From Dendrolimus kikuchii (Eukaryota; Arthropoda; Insecta; Lepidoptera; Lasiocampidae): a DNA stretch of 64,000 nt. The stretch is from the NCBI GenBank assembly GCA_019925095.2, contig CM034392.1, positions 16,974,887 to 17,038,886 on the forward strand, given 5' to 3'. The translations under genes and the position numbers were made by a program. Below, one piece after another: positions 34,550 through 46,250 of the stretch. Under the pieces are notes generated by a model that did no database searches, had not been told where the DNA came from, and saw nothing but the letters and a program-made list of their open reading frames with translations. Each line of letters begins with the position of its first letter. The stretch's first letter is position 1.

Positions 34550-34625
34550 AATAGCTTCAGTGTACAGACACGGCGTATTTAGAGTTTTATAATATTATAT
34601 ATAAATCATTTAAATATAAAGCAGT
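34160..34625 (+). repeat. family R1 repeat interrupted by a TA microsatellite
   Basis: Starts gaataagccgggacttcgtt with cacgcttgacttgaaattcc, has the 'gcagattaagtctacgaatt' and 'attgaaatcggtccag' phrases, and ends with the 'cttcagtgtacagacacggc' terminus. Between 'cttcgtcgctta' and 'tttaaatagcttcag' the other copies have a short tatatag; here it has grown into about 82 bases of TA. Confidence 0.8.
34465..34547. repeat. (TA)n microsatellite
   Basis: About 41 uninterrupted TA units. It lies inside an R1 repeat at a place where sister copies carry a short tata sequence, so it arose after insertion. Length is probably polymorphic and prone to assembly error. Confidence 0.95.
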
Positions 34626-37600
34626 CGTGATTAAAATACAACTTTCTTGAAAACATTATTTTGTAACTGCAATCAGACTTGGGCGTTTTATATGCATTAT
34701 TTTGGCACGATCTCATGTTGTCAATGCTGACGTCACACAACTAATTAGTAACTGGTATTGTGCACATCATAAAAACACCAATCCCTTTAATCTAAATTTT
34801 GACTTTGATATTTTTAACACTCACTAAAACCCGTAACTAAAATATAAAGTTATAGGTACGGTAATAAAGATTTATAATAAAAATGACCTATATTATAATT
34901 ACATTCATATTCCCTATTATGAAGGAGGATCTAATTGCTTCCTATTTGGTGAAGTCATCGGTAAATTAACTTTTACTTGTATGGGTTTGAATTGTAAGAA
35001 TACATTTTGCAATAAGTGCACTACATCTGATAAGTTCTTGAAAAAAGTGTAACGGGTCTGTGGTATTGTGGCTCGAGTGTTGTTGTATTTAGGTCAGTAA
35101 GGTCTTGGTTTTGCTTCTTGATGTGGTAAATGCCGTAATGGTCACACACGCAACACAAACGAATTTGACTTTTCGTGTAAATAAATATGGAAGAAAAATA
35201 TTATGAATGACCTTAAAAATTTAATTCTTAAAAACTCCCAAATCTTATATTTCTAGAGAGCGTCACCAGCCATTCTTCTCTTGTGTTGTGATATAGAAAA
35301 ATACGACAAGATTTACCTAATATTTTCTTTAAAACTTATTTTTACACCTATCAATCAAAACTTGAATTAAATTAACTTTAAAAGAAACCTGATAAATTTT
35401 ATAATTTTTGACTGAGATTGTCTAAAATATGTTTAAAAATATTTATTGTGTCTATTGATCTTTTTGTATATTAAAACGCAAGTTATAATATTCGTGGCGC
35501 GCTCTAAAATAAGGGTTTTAGAATTATGTACATTGTTTACCAAATGATTCTTTTCCACACCCGTACTTAATGAAAAGGTAACATTTTTTAACTGCACTGA
35601 TTTCCAAAACATTTACGTATTATTAAATAATAAAAAAACAGGTACATGTAATGACACGAACATGATACTTAATTCGTTAAAATGGTAGTATTATATCAAA
35701 GATGTAGTGACATTATCGCAAAATGCTTTGTAAAAAATGATATTGACTTTCTGACCATAACGCCATCTATGATAAAAGGTAGTTAAGAATCTGTCAATGG
35801 CGGAATATTATCCGAATTGACCAGTTGAGTATTGTCTAATCTTTGTCTATTTGTAAATACATTAATCGGAGCTAGTGAATGACTCGTAATAAATAGGAAA
35901 TTGTTAACCTTTGTAAATATTGTTAACCACTTGTGAAAGTGCTATTCCACTTTAAATATAAAGCATGGGCGTATAACTTGAACAAAGATGGTGGCCGTGT
36001 GCACATTTCAACTGGCAAACGTTTTAAAGCACAGGTCCACTGTTTTTGGAACGGTATCTGAAAAATAAATTAGTTATTATATAAAACAGTATATAATAAA
36101 TCTTGGCCAATTTGTAGTATTTTCCACAACACTAAAAAACTTTAGAAATATTGATCGAATGAATTTTTGTATAATTATGCTTTTCTTTTTCCTAATGAAA
36201 TTTAATTTGTATCTTTATCTGTAAAAATAAACTAGTAATTGGAAATCTTAGTTGGTTTAAATTATTAATATAACCTTAAAAATATAGAACGTGCTGTAAA
36301 ACTTGAAATTAAAACCGATATTCAGATTGCAAAAACAAACAGTTCGCAGTTAGCTGCTTTATGACAAGTCGTGCGTCGGAAAATACTTTTCAATTTTCCA
36401 AATTGAAAATATTTTTTAGTTGTTTATTGCTTTTGAAATTAGAACCCGACCACAAGTATCGTTCTGACGTTCAAGTTATACGCCGATAGTTATTACCTAT
36501 ACCTAAGTATACCATGCTGTGAAGAGATATCATTATTTTTTTAAAGGATCTTATTTGCTATTTCTTATCCTCAGTATTTCCATTTATAATGTCTTGTTGT
36601 ACGTACATATATAGTGCCAAACAAATTTTATGTATACGCTTGTATTCAAAATTATTTATTCAATGCTTGTGTGTTAATTTTGACATGAATGTCTTGGGCA
36701 TTTAATTAAATGAACAAGAAAACGTAATCAAAGTGTATAAAATAGATCTGATATACATTTTTAGAGACGTAGTGGAACTGTAAACTGTTTTCGATTATTT
36801 CAAAATACTCAATAAAGAGTTTAATAATGATAATTCTATAATCAAACAATAAAATTATAAAATGGTTTAAATGTAGAAAAAATTGTTACTCCCAACTCGC
36901 TGTGGCCGTTCACATTTACGCCTGTTTGAAAATTCATCTTTGCTTATCCCGTGTATTCTATTGAAATTAAAGCAATAACATAATAATTATAATAAAGCCT
37001 TTTAATTCACGGCTTTAATGTGAATAGTGAACAGCTTAAATACTGCATATTGTCGATTTGTATTGCTATACTAGCTAACTCCAACAACGTGATACGAAAA
37101 TCACAATAGGGGGTCTTGGTACGGTCATTGAAGAATCGGACTTTAGAATATAAAACTGAAGAACTTCTAAACCCTACATAAATAAATTAAAATATATTTG
37201 TTTAAATATAATCACCTGAAAATTGGAAAGAAAGAACAAGTTTTCAATCTGACTGATTTTGTATAAGATTTTTTTAAATGATAAAAGCGAGAGAAGAATT
37301 ACCTAATGCGGCATCTAGTGTTATAGATTTCAGGAGCTGCTACTTTGTTACTAATTCACTTTCTTTTAGATAGCTTTCATTTAAAATATTTCTAGTAGTG
37401 TGTAGCCAATGCAATAAATTCCCAACATTTTTAATTAATTTTCCTTTTGTATTTGAAACTGCGATTGACTGAGTGGAAATTTTAAATTCTTTAAAAATAC
37501 TCCCAATTATTATAATGTTTATTTTGTCTGGTTATACTCTTGCTCACCACAAGTAAAGAAATGGAGTTAGCAGTATGAGAAACGTTACAAACGATGACAA

Positions 37601-40369
37601 ATGTACACTCACCATCTCGTAACAAAATATGACGTACAATGTATAATTTCGTATAGATATTTGAATTATGCCTTAAATAGAAAGTGTATTGTATTGTGTA
37701 TTTTATTTATTTCAATTTAATTAAGCAATATTAATTACTCACAAATTAAAGTGGTTTACATCACTGAAATTTTACTTTTGTGTTCTTATTCTTAGCCCAC
37801 TTTACACCACAAATTACACCATTTTTTTTATATTGACTACTAAAAACTACTTGTTTCTACTAAAAACTCCTGTAATACTTGCAACAACTCGGAAGGGTTT
37901 ATGGTAGTAAAAGAACAGCAACTGGTCACAATACTGTGTAATCAGAGAACCTTACGGTTTTAATATATTACAGACACTAACTTTTCATACTCTACAAGCA
38001 TTTTTAAACCACCTCGCCATCCTTCCAAAGATTTTACAGTACCTGAAACTTAGTAATTGGCACAACCGATAGCGGATTGAAGTCATTGATAAACTATTTT
38101 AATTAAAGTGTTATGAATGAAAAGAATTTAATACATTAATTGCTGTTTGGAAATTCCAGATAACATTTTATACAAGATTATTATATAAAACATTATACTT
38201 AAAGTTTTACATGTAAAACAAACCTAACACAAAACAACTCTATCGCGTCTGCGAACATGAAAACAAAATATAGTGAATACCGTCTACTTATATATACAAT
38301 TGAGAGATTTTGAATTATAATCTGTACACAATCACTACACTATAAGGACAAACATTCCTACACAAAATTATGTTAAATTATAGAGAACTACCTACTCTAT
38401 ACAAAACAGGCGCTAATCACAGAATAAAATAAAAATATAACTTTATTAGGTATACAATTAAAGAAATGGCCGATCGTATCGTTTAGAAATAAGAGGCTAC
38501 ATAGCAAAATCAATTATTAACTTTAAAAAGAAACACGACAAGAACAAATATGCTACTCAATAACTGTAACACTCCATTGGATAAGATACTTTTTTGGGGT
38601 GGTCCCATATTGCCACTTGTCTTTACGTTAGATATACGACACTACTTGAGATGATATTACGTGTTAGTATTTTGTCTCGCCCGATTTTTACAAAAAATAA
38701 TAGAACGAAGGAGAAAGAGAGAATGGCCTGTAGTACCATCTAGTCGAGTATAATTTAGAAGCTTTTAATGTTTTTAATGGGTGATTGTTATTTCTATAAT
38801 TCTTCTTCCAAGGTACTACTAATTTCGATAACGAAGGTGAACTTAGGATACTGTCCCTGAAAATAGCCTGATTTTTATTGATTCATAATCTTTGGAATGA
38901 AGCAAAATTAATGAATTATCATAAAAACGCGTAATACAGTTTCAATATTATTTGATGGCTAAAGAAAACTTTAATCCAGTGAAATTGAACAGTTGTTGCG
39001 GGTATGGGTAAGCAATTTTCCTGAGTGAAGCTGCCCGAATCTAATATTTCTTAGTTTTGTATTCTTCATGAATACTAGTATGGAGTATGATTCTGAGGTG
39101 AAATCTTGTTTATATGGGACAAAGTGCCTATCCATAATAAACAGGTGCGTGGCCTGTCAGGTAAGCGTTGTCGGCACCAGTGACGTCTTCAGCATACAAA
39201 TACCCTTCACCTTGAACTTTATAGAGCCCAGTGTAAAATTTAAATCTCAACGAACATTTTCTACTGAGTGCATGTTTCTTTTATACTGTAACAATATTAC
39301 ACATGCATTTGGGTTTGACATTTTTTAACTATATTAATTTATTACTTAGTAACCAACGCAGTAAAGTTAATCAACAATTAAGTTAGAAATTAAGTAAATA
39401 ATATTATTTAGCTAGCAAAGTAAAGAAATTTACTATACTCGTAATTACTAGTAATTGACACAATCTATGAACTTAATAAAACAGATAAACAGTGTATTTT
39501 AACGTATGAGTATACTGTAACGGATAACTGGGGGCGATGCTACATATCAAGACCAAAGTGAATATCGTAACTTCTATTAAAAAAACCTGTTTGGATTTGT
39601 ATCCTGGATTTCTGTATTACAGGGAAATAGAAGAGATAAGGATCTTATAATAACAAGCTCACTGACTAGACCAGTAAACTGGAGTCTGGAATAATTACGA
39701 CTCGAGTATTAAGGTTGAGTTTTATTCTCAAAGATGTTTCGTAGAGAATTTATTATGTATTTACAATCACTTGAACATCATTTCTATTAGGTATATTGTC
39801 AAGTACTTTTGAGTAGGCATCTTTCTACCGCAAGAAACTATTTTCATACGGAGACTTCAGTAGGTTTGTAAGGAAAGCTTGCACAGCACTGCGGGAGAGC
39901 TACATGTTTGTTCAATACACGAGTTTCTTCATATTGTGGACACGCGATCATGTACTTTGGTTGGCATGGTGATATTGATTACACTATAAAGATCTGGCTT
40001 TATGTGTTGTTTTTCCCGAGATATTTCTTGTGTCATTCGAAACAATGACAAGCATGGAGTATTGTAACAAAACTAATAATTCATTATAATCAGTGTCGCT
40101 TATTGTCATGACATCATTTCAAGTAGGTAGATGTATTATACAAATAAACATACGCATAAATCAATCGATACTTCTAAATTTGTGCGTTTGTATATAACAG
40201 AATACTTTAATTGACCCTTGCTTGGTATATAGCTAAGTTACGAAAGCGTAGATTATTTAAAGCTCGGTCAACTATGAGTCGCACTAAGCTCGCGAAAGGC
40301 TGACTGAGTTACATACCAGTACTAGTACCAGTGTAGCCTTATTGGATATTCTTGCAATTTAATGACTCG

Positions 40370-40855
40370 GCTAGACAGTGATCAGTGGCAGTTTCATTCA
40401 AAATAATGTGTGCGTAATGTGTAATACTGGTGTGCCAGCGAAACACGAGTCGAAGTGAGGCAGGTATGACGCGACGCGACGCGCCGGACCGCCACTACCG
40501 GCGCAGGCGCACAGCTGCCCGCCGTGACGCCGCAGCTCATTGGCTGCCGCAGGAACCGGTCGTACCGCGTACCGCGCTCCTCCCTCACCCCCGCGCCGCC
40601 GTTGCTACAAACAACTCGAATTCTTATTCATGTTCCTTGCCACGACCGTTGCTGCCGTTAATAACTCGCGTTGTTGATACGCGCCCGTATTTCGCGTAAT
40701 CTTATCAAAATGTGCTCAATCCTGAATGCGATTCGATAGCTAAGTATGTGAATTGTACCAGTGCAACATGGATTCAGTGTCTACTATAAGGACGATATGA
40801 AACCGCAGGCACATTCCAGTGTTTTTACTCTTTTTGTGTTACCGGGGCTCCGCAG
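40370..40855 (+). promoter_or_regulatory. bazooka promoter-like block and first leader exon
   Basis: A GC-rich, CpG-rich block (about 40440-40620) in otherwise AT-rich DNA, just upstream of the bazooka start. It contains attggctg at about 40539 (an inverted CCAAT box) and ggcgcaggcgca near 40499 (close to the NRF1 site). A strong donor-like cag|gtatga follows gaagtgaggcag at about 40462, and a pyrimidine tract ending ctccgcag at 40855 is a good acceptor, so the leader may be spliced. The transcription start is not determined. Open frames here on both strands are taken as GC shadows. Confidence 0.5.
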
Positions 40856-41009
40856 GCGGATTCATCGCAGGGTTAACTTGGCCATGTGTATGAGATAGTG
40901 ATGTGCTCCTATTAGTTTTATATAAAAACTAATATGCCAGCTACCAGTGGATGTTTCCTCGCGTTGTGATAGCTGAGTTGTGGTGCTTTGTGTTTGAGAT
41001 AGTGTCAAT
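40856..41009 (+). promoter_or_regulatory. bazooka 5' leader with several upstream ORFs
   Basis: Upstream start codons and their stops: 40884 (MCMR, stop by 40898), 40901 (MCSY, stop by 40915), 40934 (11 codons, stop by 40969) and 40951 (20 codons). The last ends at TGA 41011-41013, overlapping the main ATG 41010-41012 as ATGA. The arrangement would repress or gate translation of the main frame. Whether the leader is transcribed as drawn is inference. Confidence 0.55.
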
Positions 41010-41129
41010 ATGAAGGTGACGGTGTGTTTTGGTGCTGTCAGGGTGCTGGTGCCGTGTGGCGCCGGCGACTTGCTGGTCAGGGACCTCGTCCGGGAAGCCA
41101 CGCACCGGTACAAGAAAGCCACCGGACAG
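41010..41129 (+). CDS. baz: bazooka / PAR-3 first coding exon
   Basis: Start ATG with A at -3 (tcaatATGA), 40 codons: MKVTVCFGAVRVLVPCGAGD, LLVRDLVREATHRYKKATGQ, ending in phase 0 before gtcagt. This is the beginning of the CR1/NTD oligomerisation domain of PAR-3: MKVTVCFG, then a basic/hydrophobic strand, VPCG and the ..ATHRYKKA helix are diagnostic. PAR-3 self-assembles through this PB1-like domain and scaffolds the PAR-6/aPKC polarity complex at the apical cortex and adherens junctions. The next exon, with the rest of the domain, is not in the window. The antisense open frames 40862-41122 and 40941-41192 are shadows. Confidence 0.93.
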
Positions 41130-41345
41130 GTCAGTCGGCTTTTTAATTAACCACTGTTTTGTAAATTTCGCGCGGTTTTGAAGAATTTTCATTGGCTCAT
41201 ACGGGTGGGTTTATTGTTTGTATCACGCAACTTTACCTAGTAAACAAATTACTATTTTTTCGAGGTAGTTAACTTAAAAACAATTACCTATATATTTAAC
41301 TGTGTAAGAATATTATTATATAAATAGATAAGTTAAGCCTGTGTT

Positions 41346-41512
41346 AAATGTGGGTAATATACAACGGACAATTTTGGGGCGGATCCCAAACACTCGAAAC
41401 AGCGTAACGAAAAGTTTTTTCCGAAATTTACCTCACCGGAAATCAAACCTGGGACATCTGCGTTACAAAGACTTAGGCGGGCCAGCTATTAATACACTGA
41501 GCCGTTTCAAAT
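41346..41512 (-). mobile_element. tRNA-derived SINE (family S1), minus strand
   Basis: 'atgtgggtaatatacaacgg', 'ccggaaatcaaacctgggac' (complement of the B box), 'agacttaggcgggccagct'. It lies just inside bazooka intron 1. Confidence 0.7.
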
Positions 41513-41596
41513 TGATTTAGTTAGGGTAGTTACCTACAGGTATTTAATTCTGCTACCTATGTTTACAGCATGTTTTTCCGGAAAGCTTTTGTATTC

Positions 41597-41935
41597 TTTA
41601 CTAGCTGACCCGGCAAACTTCGTACCGCCTCAGAATAATAAAAAATAGAAAAGCTGAATGATAATTGCAGAATGTTTTAGCTTTAGCATAAAATGTGATT
41701 AAAACTTAACCGGAACGAACATCAAACGTTTGACAGGTAGGAATACTTTCTAAGGGAAAGAGAAATTGTTGTTTTTATTATATTCCAAGTATTTTTTTTT
41801 TCATATTTACTCACCTTTTAAACCTTCCCTGGATTCCACAAATAATACAAAACCAAAATTAGCCAAATCAGTTCAATCCTTCTCGAGTTTTAGCGAGACT
41901 AACGAACAGCAATTGATTTATTTATAGATTAATGT
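41597..41935 (+). mobile_element. CTAGCTGACCCGGCAAAC repeat
   Basis: The start 'ctagctgacccggcaaactt', 'ccttccctggattccacaaa', 'tagccaaatcagttcaatcc' and 'ttagcgagactaacgaacag' are a well-recognised lepidopteran repeat, about 340 bases. Its transposition class is uncertain. Confidence 0.7.
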
Positions 41936-43008
41936 TTAATTTTTCTCAAATCTTCATAACATCAGAGAACTTTCAATGACACACTAATGTCAAATTTTTA
42001 GCCGGGAAATATTTTCTACTCTCAAAGGCCCGTGCTCCATACTGTCTGGTTTTTACATCGAGAATGAGTGCAATTTTTCTACTATAGTATTTTAGTAGAC
42101 TTTAATACAGGTAAAGAAAAACAAAACAAGTAAAGAAAAAAAATTTGTCCACAGAAACTTAAATTTAAATAATTTCCAAAACAGACTTGGCTTAAAGGTC
42201 TAGAAACCAAGCCATAAAATCCAAAAAAAATTAAATACTTAAAAAACCAACCTCTATTTGGTAATTTATATGACAGCATACATGGTGACATTTCATGGAA
42301 ATTGATAATATGTGTGGTGACATACAAAAACTTAGAGATTGAATAAAAGTATGTTAAATTATAAGTGATAAAGAAAAAAAATACAACTGATTCTGACCTT
42401 GATAACCGTGATTTGTTTCTTCGTTGACATTTTCATTTTCATAGTATTAAATAAGGTGCTAAGTTTGTGATTCTAATATTTTATTAAATGTACAATTATG
42501 GTTTTATTAAAACAGTTGGAAAAAAAGATATATTAAAAAAATATTCATGACTTAGAATGTTGTAAATGTGTGTATGCCACCACATACAGTACCAATTTAA
42601 GGGTTAATTCAGTGTCAGAAGTAATTTCTTAAGATCAAAGCTTGCTATTGTGGCAATTTCATATTAAATAAGTGCATTTCAAATAATCTCTAAAGAGGTT
42701 TCTTACGAAATGCGGTTTTTGTTTCATCATAACTAATATACTCGACATCTAGAGTACATATAGATTGTAATTTCCAACCAGAATGTTGAGATAGATTGCA
42801 TTCTACCACACCTAGATTTTGCATTAATGATCGTTTGCCGAGAATCGAGACTGAACGATTTGTATTTTGCGTAAGGCAACAGTTTCCTTCGATAAAATCC
42901 TACGTTAACAACTCAAGCTACATAGAGTTGTGAGAATAAATAGTTCCTCGAGAAATTTTTAGATTTGAATCATGTTTTGATTTCACTTGTATGGTTTTTT
43001 TTACAAAC

Positions 43009-43168
43009 ACACATTGTATATCCCCAAGTTAAGTATGTTGCGCTTGTGTTATGGATAATATACAACGGACCTCTCTGGGGCCGATCCCAGACACCCAGAC
43101 CATAAAAAAATAACAGAACGTTCGTTTCAGAAATTTACCATGACTTAGCCCGTCAGAGGCCGTTAAAT
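43009..43168 (-). mobile_element. tRNA-derived SINE (family S1), minus strand
   Basis: 'cacacattgtatatccccaa', 'gttatggataatatacaacg', 'cgatcccagacacccagacc', 'gtttcagaaatttaccatga'. The promoter end is cut by 'agcccgtcagaggccgttaa'. Confidence 0.75.
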
Positions 43169-43744
43169 TACACATTTTGTATTTTGTAAACATGGATTTT
43201 ACAGTGGTCTAAACGCCAGGCTTAAAATGAATAAATAAATTAAAACGCGTTTAATTCGTTAAAATGCTTACTAATACTTGTTTTTCTTTCTTTATTGATT
43301 CCTGTTCTAGGTAGGTACTAAACCTTTAGCGATGCGCGACGTCTCAACTATTAGCAAATGATAATAATGCCTTATTATCGTAACTTATGGAAGCTTGACT
43401 TTAAAGTGGGCCAGATATAAAGATTAATTGCTATAGTCTTAAATGACAAATATATCCATGAATATATATCCCTACAGACATGCATAAGTATAAGTTATGC
43501 ATGACGCAAAGTATGAGACCGACAATATACAATAAAATATGCTGCATTGTCATCGAATTCCATTTACTCCTTAGTAAGGACTGAACAACCCATGTTTGAC
43601 ATTAGCTTATAAAGAAAACACCAGGTAGTAACTTAGAGGAATTTATTAGTACTGTGATCACCTTACTCATATTATTATATACAGGACATGCATTTTCCAA
43701 ATCTTATTATGTTCTCCCTGATATTCTTGAATTATTTTATATAC

Positions 43745-44530
43745 ACAACAAGGAGATGCCCGCGACTTCGTCCACGTTTGATTTGAAATTCCCGCAGGAT
43801 TCCCGGGACACAAAATATCACAGCATTTAAAAAAGAATGTAAGCTATCGTTTTAGTAAAAACTGTATCGGAATAAGATCATTTTTATGCACTCGAACAAC
43901 TACAAACCGCTACCGAAAAAATTCAAACAAATCACATATTTTTATTCCATAAAATTTTGCTATCGGTTGGTGAAAAAATCACATTAGAATTAGATTTTTT
44001 TAATCGAGCTATTTTAAATAATTCCCAGAAATTTTCCCGCGGGATTCCCGGGATGAAAAGTAGCGCAGATTTTAAGTCCAAGAATTTGCTGTCTACTTGC
44101 GAAAATCGCATCGAAATCGGCCTAGTAGTTTTTACGTGAATCCCGAACAAATAGACAAACCGACAAATAGACAAGAAATCTAAAAAAAATTGCATCGTAT
44201 TCTGCAATGTCGGAATCTCCAACAAAGAGTTTTTATTAATTTGGTATGGCATGGTACTGGCCGCCAAACATACTAAATGTTTGAATTTGGAATATAGATG
44301 TTGTTTTGTTTTTTATCTGTTATTTTTTCCCTCCATTATTATTAAAATCGTCGTTATATTCCGCACGTGCAGTTTTCATTTATAATTAAAATATTTACAG
44401 TCCACAGCAAACTAATATTTAAAGAAGTGTTTAACACCATCGTTTATATAGTGTATTCCGGTTGTTTTTTAAAATAGCTTCAATGTATGTACAGACATAG
44501 TATGTTTAGAATTTTATAATATTTTAAGTA
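43745..44530 (+). repeat. family R1 repeat, fullest copy, plus orientation
   Basis: Left end 'gatgcccgcgacttcgtcca' and 'cgtttgatttgaaattcccg'; right end 'cttcaatgtatgtacagaca' and 'gtttagaattttataatatt'. Internally, 'attcccgcgggaa'-like GC palindromes occur twice, about 280 bases apart, each in an AT-rich setting. Open frames across copies share GI/PG/KSSADFKSK and ENRIEIGLVVFT, but both strands and frames are equally open, so these are probably not proteins. No transposase or RT is seen, so it is non-autonomous. Its class is unknown. Confidence 0.75.
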
Positions 44531-46079
44531 GATAATCCACATGCTGCCTACCTTCTTAAATTATTTCGTAGGAAGCAGCCGACCTTGCCACCGCATCGTC
44601 TAAATAACTAAATTGTAACGTAGTGCAAAACTGTTAGAAACCTTGTTTCCTTTTCAAAACGAATTACAAGCAATTAAGTAATATTTTCTTAGTTTACATA
44701 TGGTATTATTCGTCGTTCGTTTGGAGATTTAGTAGTAGAACAATTTGTAAATGGTCATTCCGAAGTACTCCCTGGCCTAAATAGAGTTCTTCAGTTCTGG
44801 AGTAACGCTTTTATGCAAATCGATACGTAGCATCGGGACGTATGTAAAGGACCGTATTCTGCAGAATGGTTTAGTTTTTAGGTGTCTGTCGGCTGGACGT
44901 TCATCCACTCTGCCTTCTAAACGCAGTTGAACCCCAGAATGATGTTTTTTCTGTGTACTTTAATATTTCGAGCCGCCGTTTTTCTATTCTTATATGAGTA
45001 TTTTAAGTTATCTTCGAAAGATTTTGAGGGTAACAGTACATTAGCAAAATCTTAAGTGTGCAAATGTTTGTAAGTGAACACAACCGTGTTTTGCCAGGTA
45101 AAGGAACTATCAGTCTGTCTGCTGTATACACTCCAACAATAGAATAGGAGATCAAAATTAGTGCATTGAAATATGGTCTAAATTTTTTATGACCAACGAG
45201 TCTCGATCCCCACATAGGTAGATATTAGGTACATTCAATTCATGTAATCTTCTTTAGATCCCCATAATCCACCTTTTTTATGAACTAAATAAGGCTTAAT
45301 TATTGTCTATTGGATTGGATATCTTTATGGATATTTGCGAACAGTTTATGTTTCCGCTTGATTGGTCATCGGCAATGTTACACAACCGATAAGTCGCCAG
45401 CTCAAATCAACAAGCAGAAAAACCACGCTTTTACCGGTCTACTGGCGAAACCGTACAATATCGATATGCAAGTAGATTTTATAGACTGAGGAGCGTAATG
45501 GTTATATTATAACTAATTTAGAAACATGATAACGTCATTAGTATTATTAAAGTAATATGTACCTACTTGATTTTCGGAATGAATACCTACTATCCAAGCT
45601 CTAGTTTAGGTATGTATGTATTATTATAACGAATTTTAATTGTTTCTTTTTGTACGCCTTAATATTGTAAATGTAACAAATTATTCTTAATATTGTAATG
45701 AAACAAATTGTTTGTAAAATGTTTTTTTTTAACAATTCTACGGACTCGTGACCCATACATACCCTTTTCTATAACTTAATTTTGAAGACTGTTTTAAGTA
45801 TTTGTACACGCTTTTTGGTAATTTTTGTTTTCATATGTGACATTTATTCAATCATATGTGTGTTGTGGTGTACCTTACGAATAAGTTATTATATTGTAAA
45901 ATATTTCTTATATGTAAATCTAGGGAATGAAAACAAACAGTTAATTTGTTGGCCTGTGATTTTGATATGTTAATTCGCGTTATAAATGCTCTAAATGTAT
46001 AATACAATAAATCTGTTAAGGGTTTGTACAATGAATTTAAAAATGAGAAAATAATTATGAGGCTAATTCGTACGAGCAG

Positions 46080-46250
46080 ATTTACAAAGTGTAGATAGAA
46101 CTTTTGTCTGTCTGTTACGTGAAAACCACTGAACTCGTCACAGAGCTATCTTATATCCTGGCTCATTATTTGAGATGCTTTTCATCCCGATAAATTATGT
46201 CATTTCCGTAGGATGGATGAATATAGCCAAAAAAACTAGTGCGGCGGCCG
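46080..46250 (+). mobile_element. degraded 'ACGTGAAAACCACTG' repeat fragment
   Basis: 'tgtctgtctgttacgtgaaa' then 'accactgaactcgtcacaga' and 'cccgataaattatgtcattt' resemble the tail of lepidopteran repeats with a 'gttttcacgtaa' end. A NotI-like gcggccgc follows. Weak call. Confidence 0.35.

Larger units (their letters stand above)
32490..40369 (+). other. rut 3'UTR and intergenic region
   Basis: An AT-rich stretch with no coding exon. The true polyadenylation site cannot be told; AATAAA occurs many times, for example near 34863, 36811 and 36991. Two TGTAAATA words (35852-35859 and 35912-35919) match Pumilio sites, if the 3'UTR reaches that far. One R1 repeat with a long TA tract (34160-34625) lies within. 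The 86-codon frame at 39068-39328 has no motif. Confidence 0.6.

Noticed and set aside
40394..40699. Open frames in the CpG-rich block before bazooka
   Set aside because: Low-complexity Arg/Ala peptides, strong promoter-like context, no conserved motif.
40862..41192. Two minus-strand frames over the bazooka exon
   Set aside because: Antisense shadows; the sense exon matches the PAR-3 N-terminus exactly in frame, start and phase.
43932..44267. Minus 111-codon frame and plus 60-codon frame in R1
   Set aside because: Recurring in both strands of several repeat copies, but with stops and frame changes between copies; no domain. More likely repeat-driven openness than a gene.
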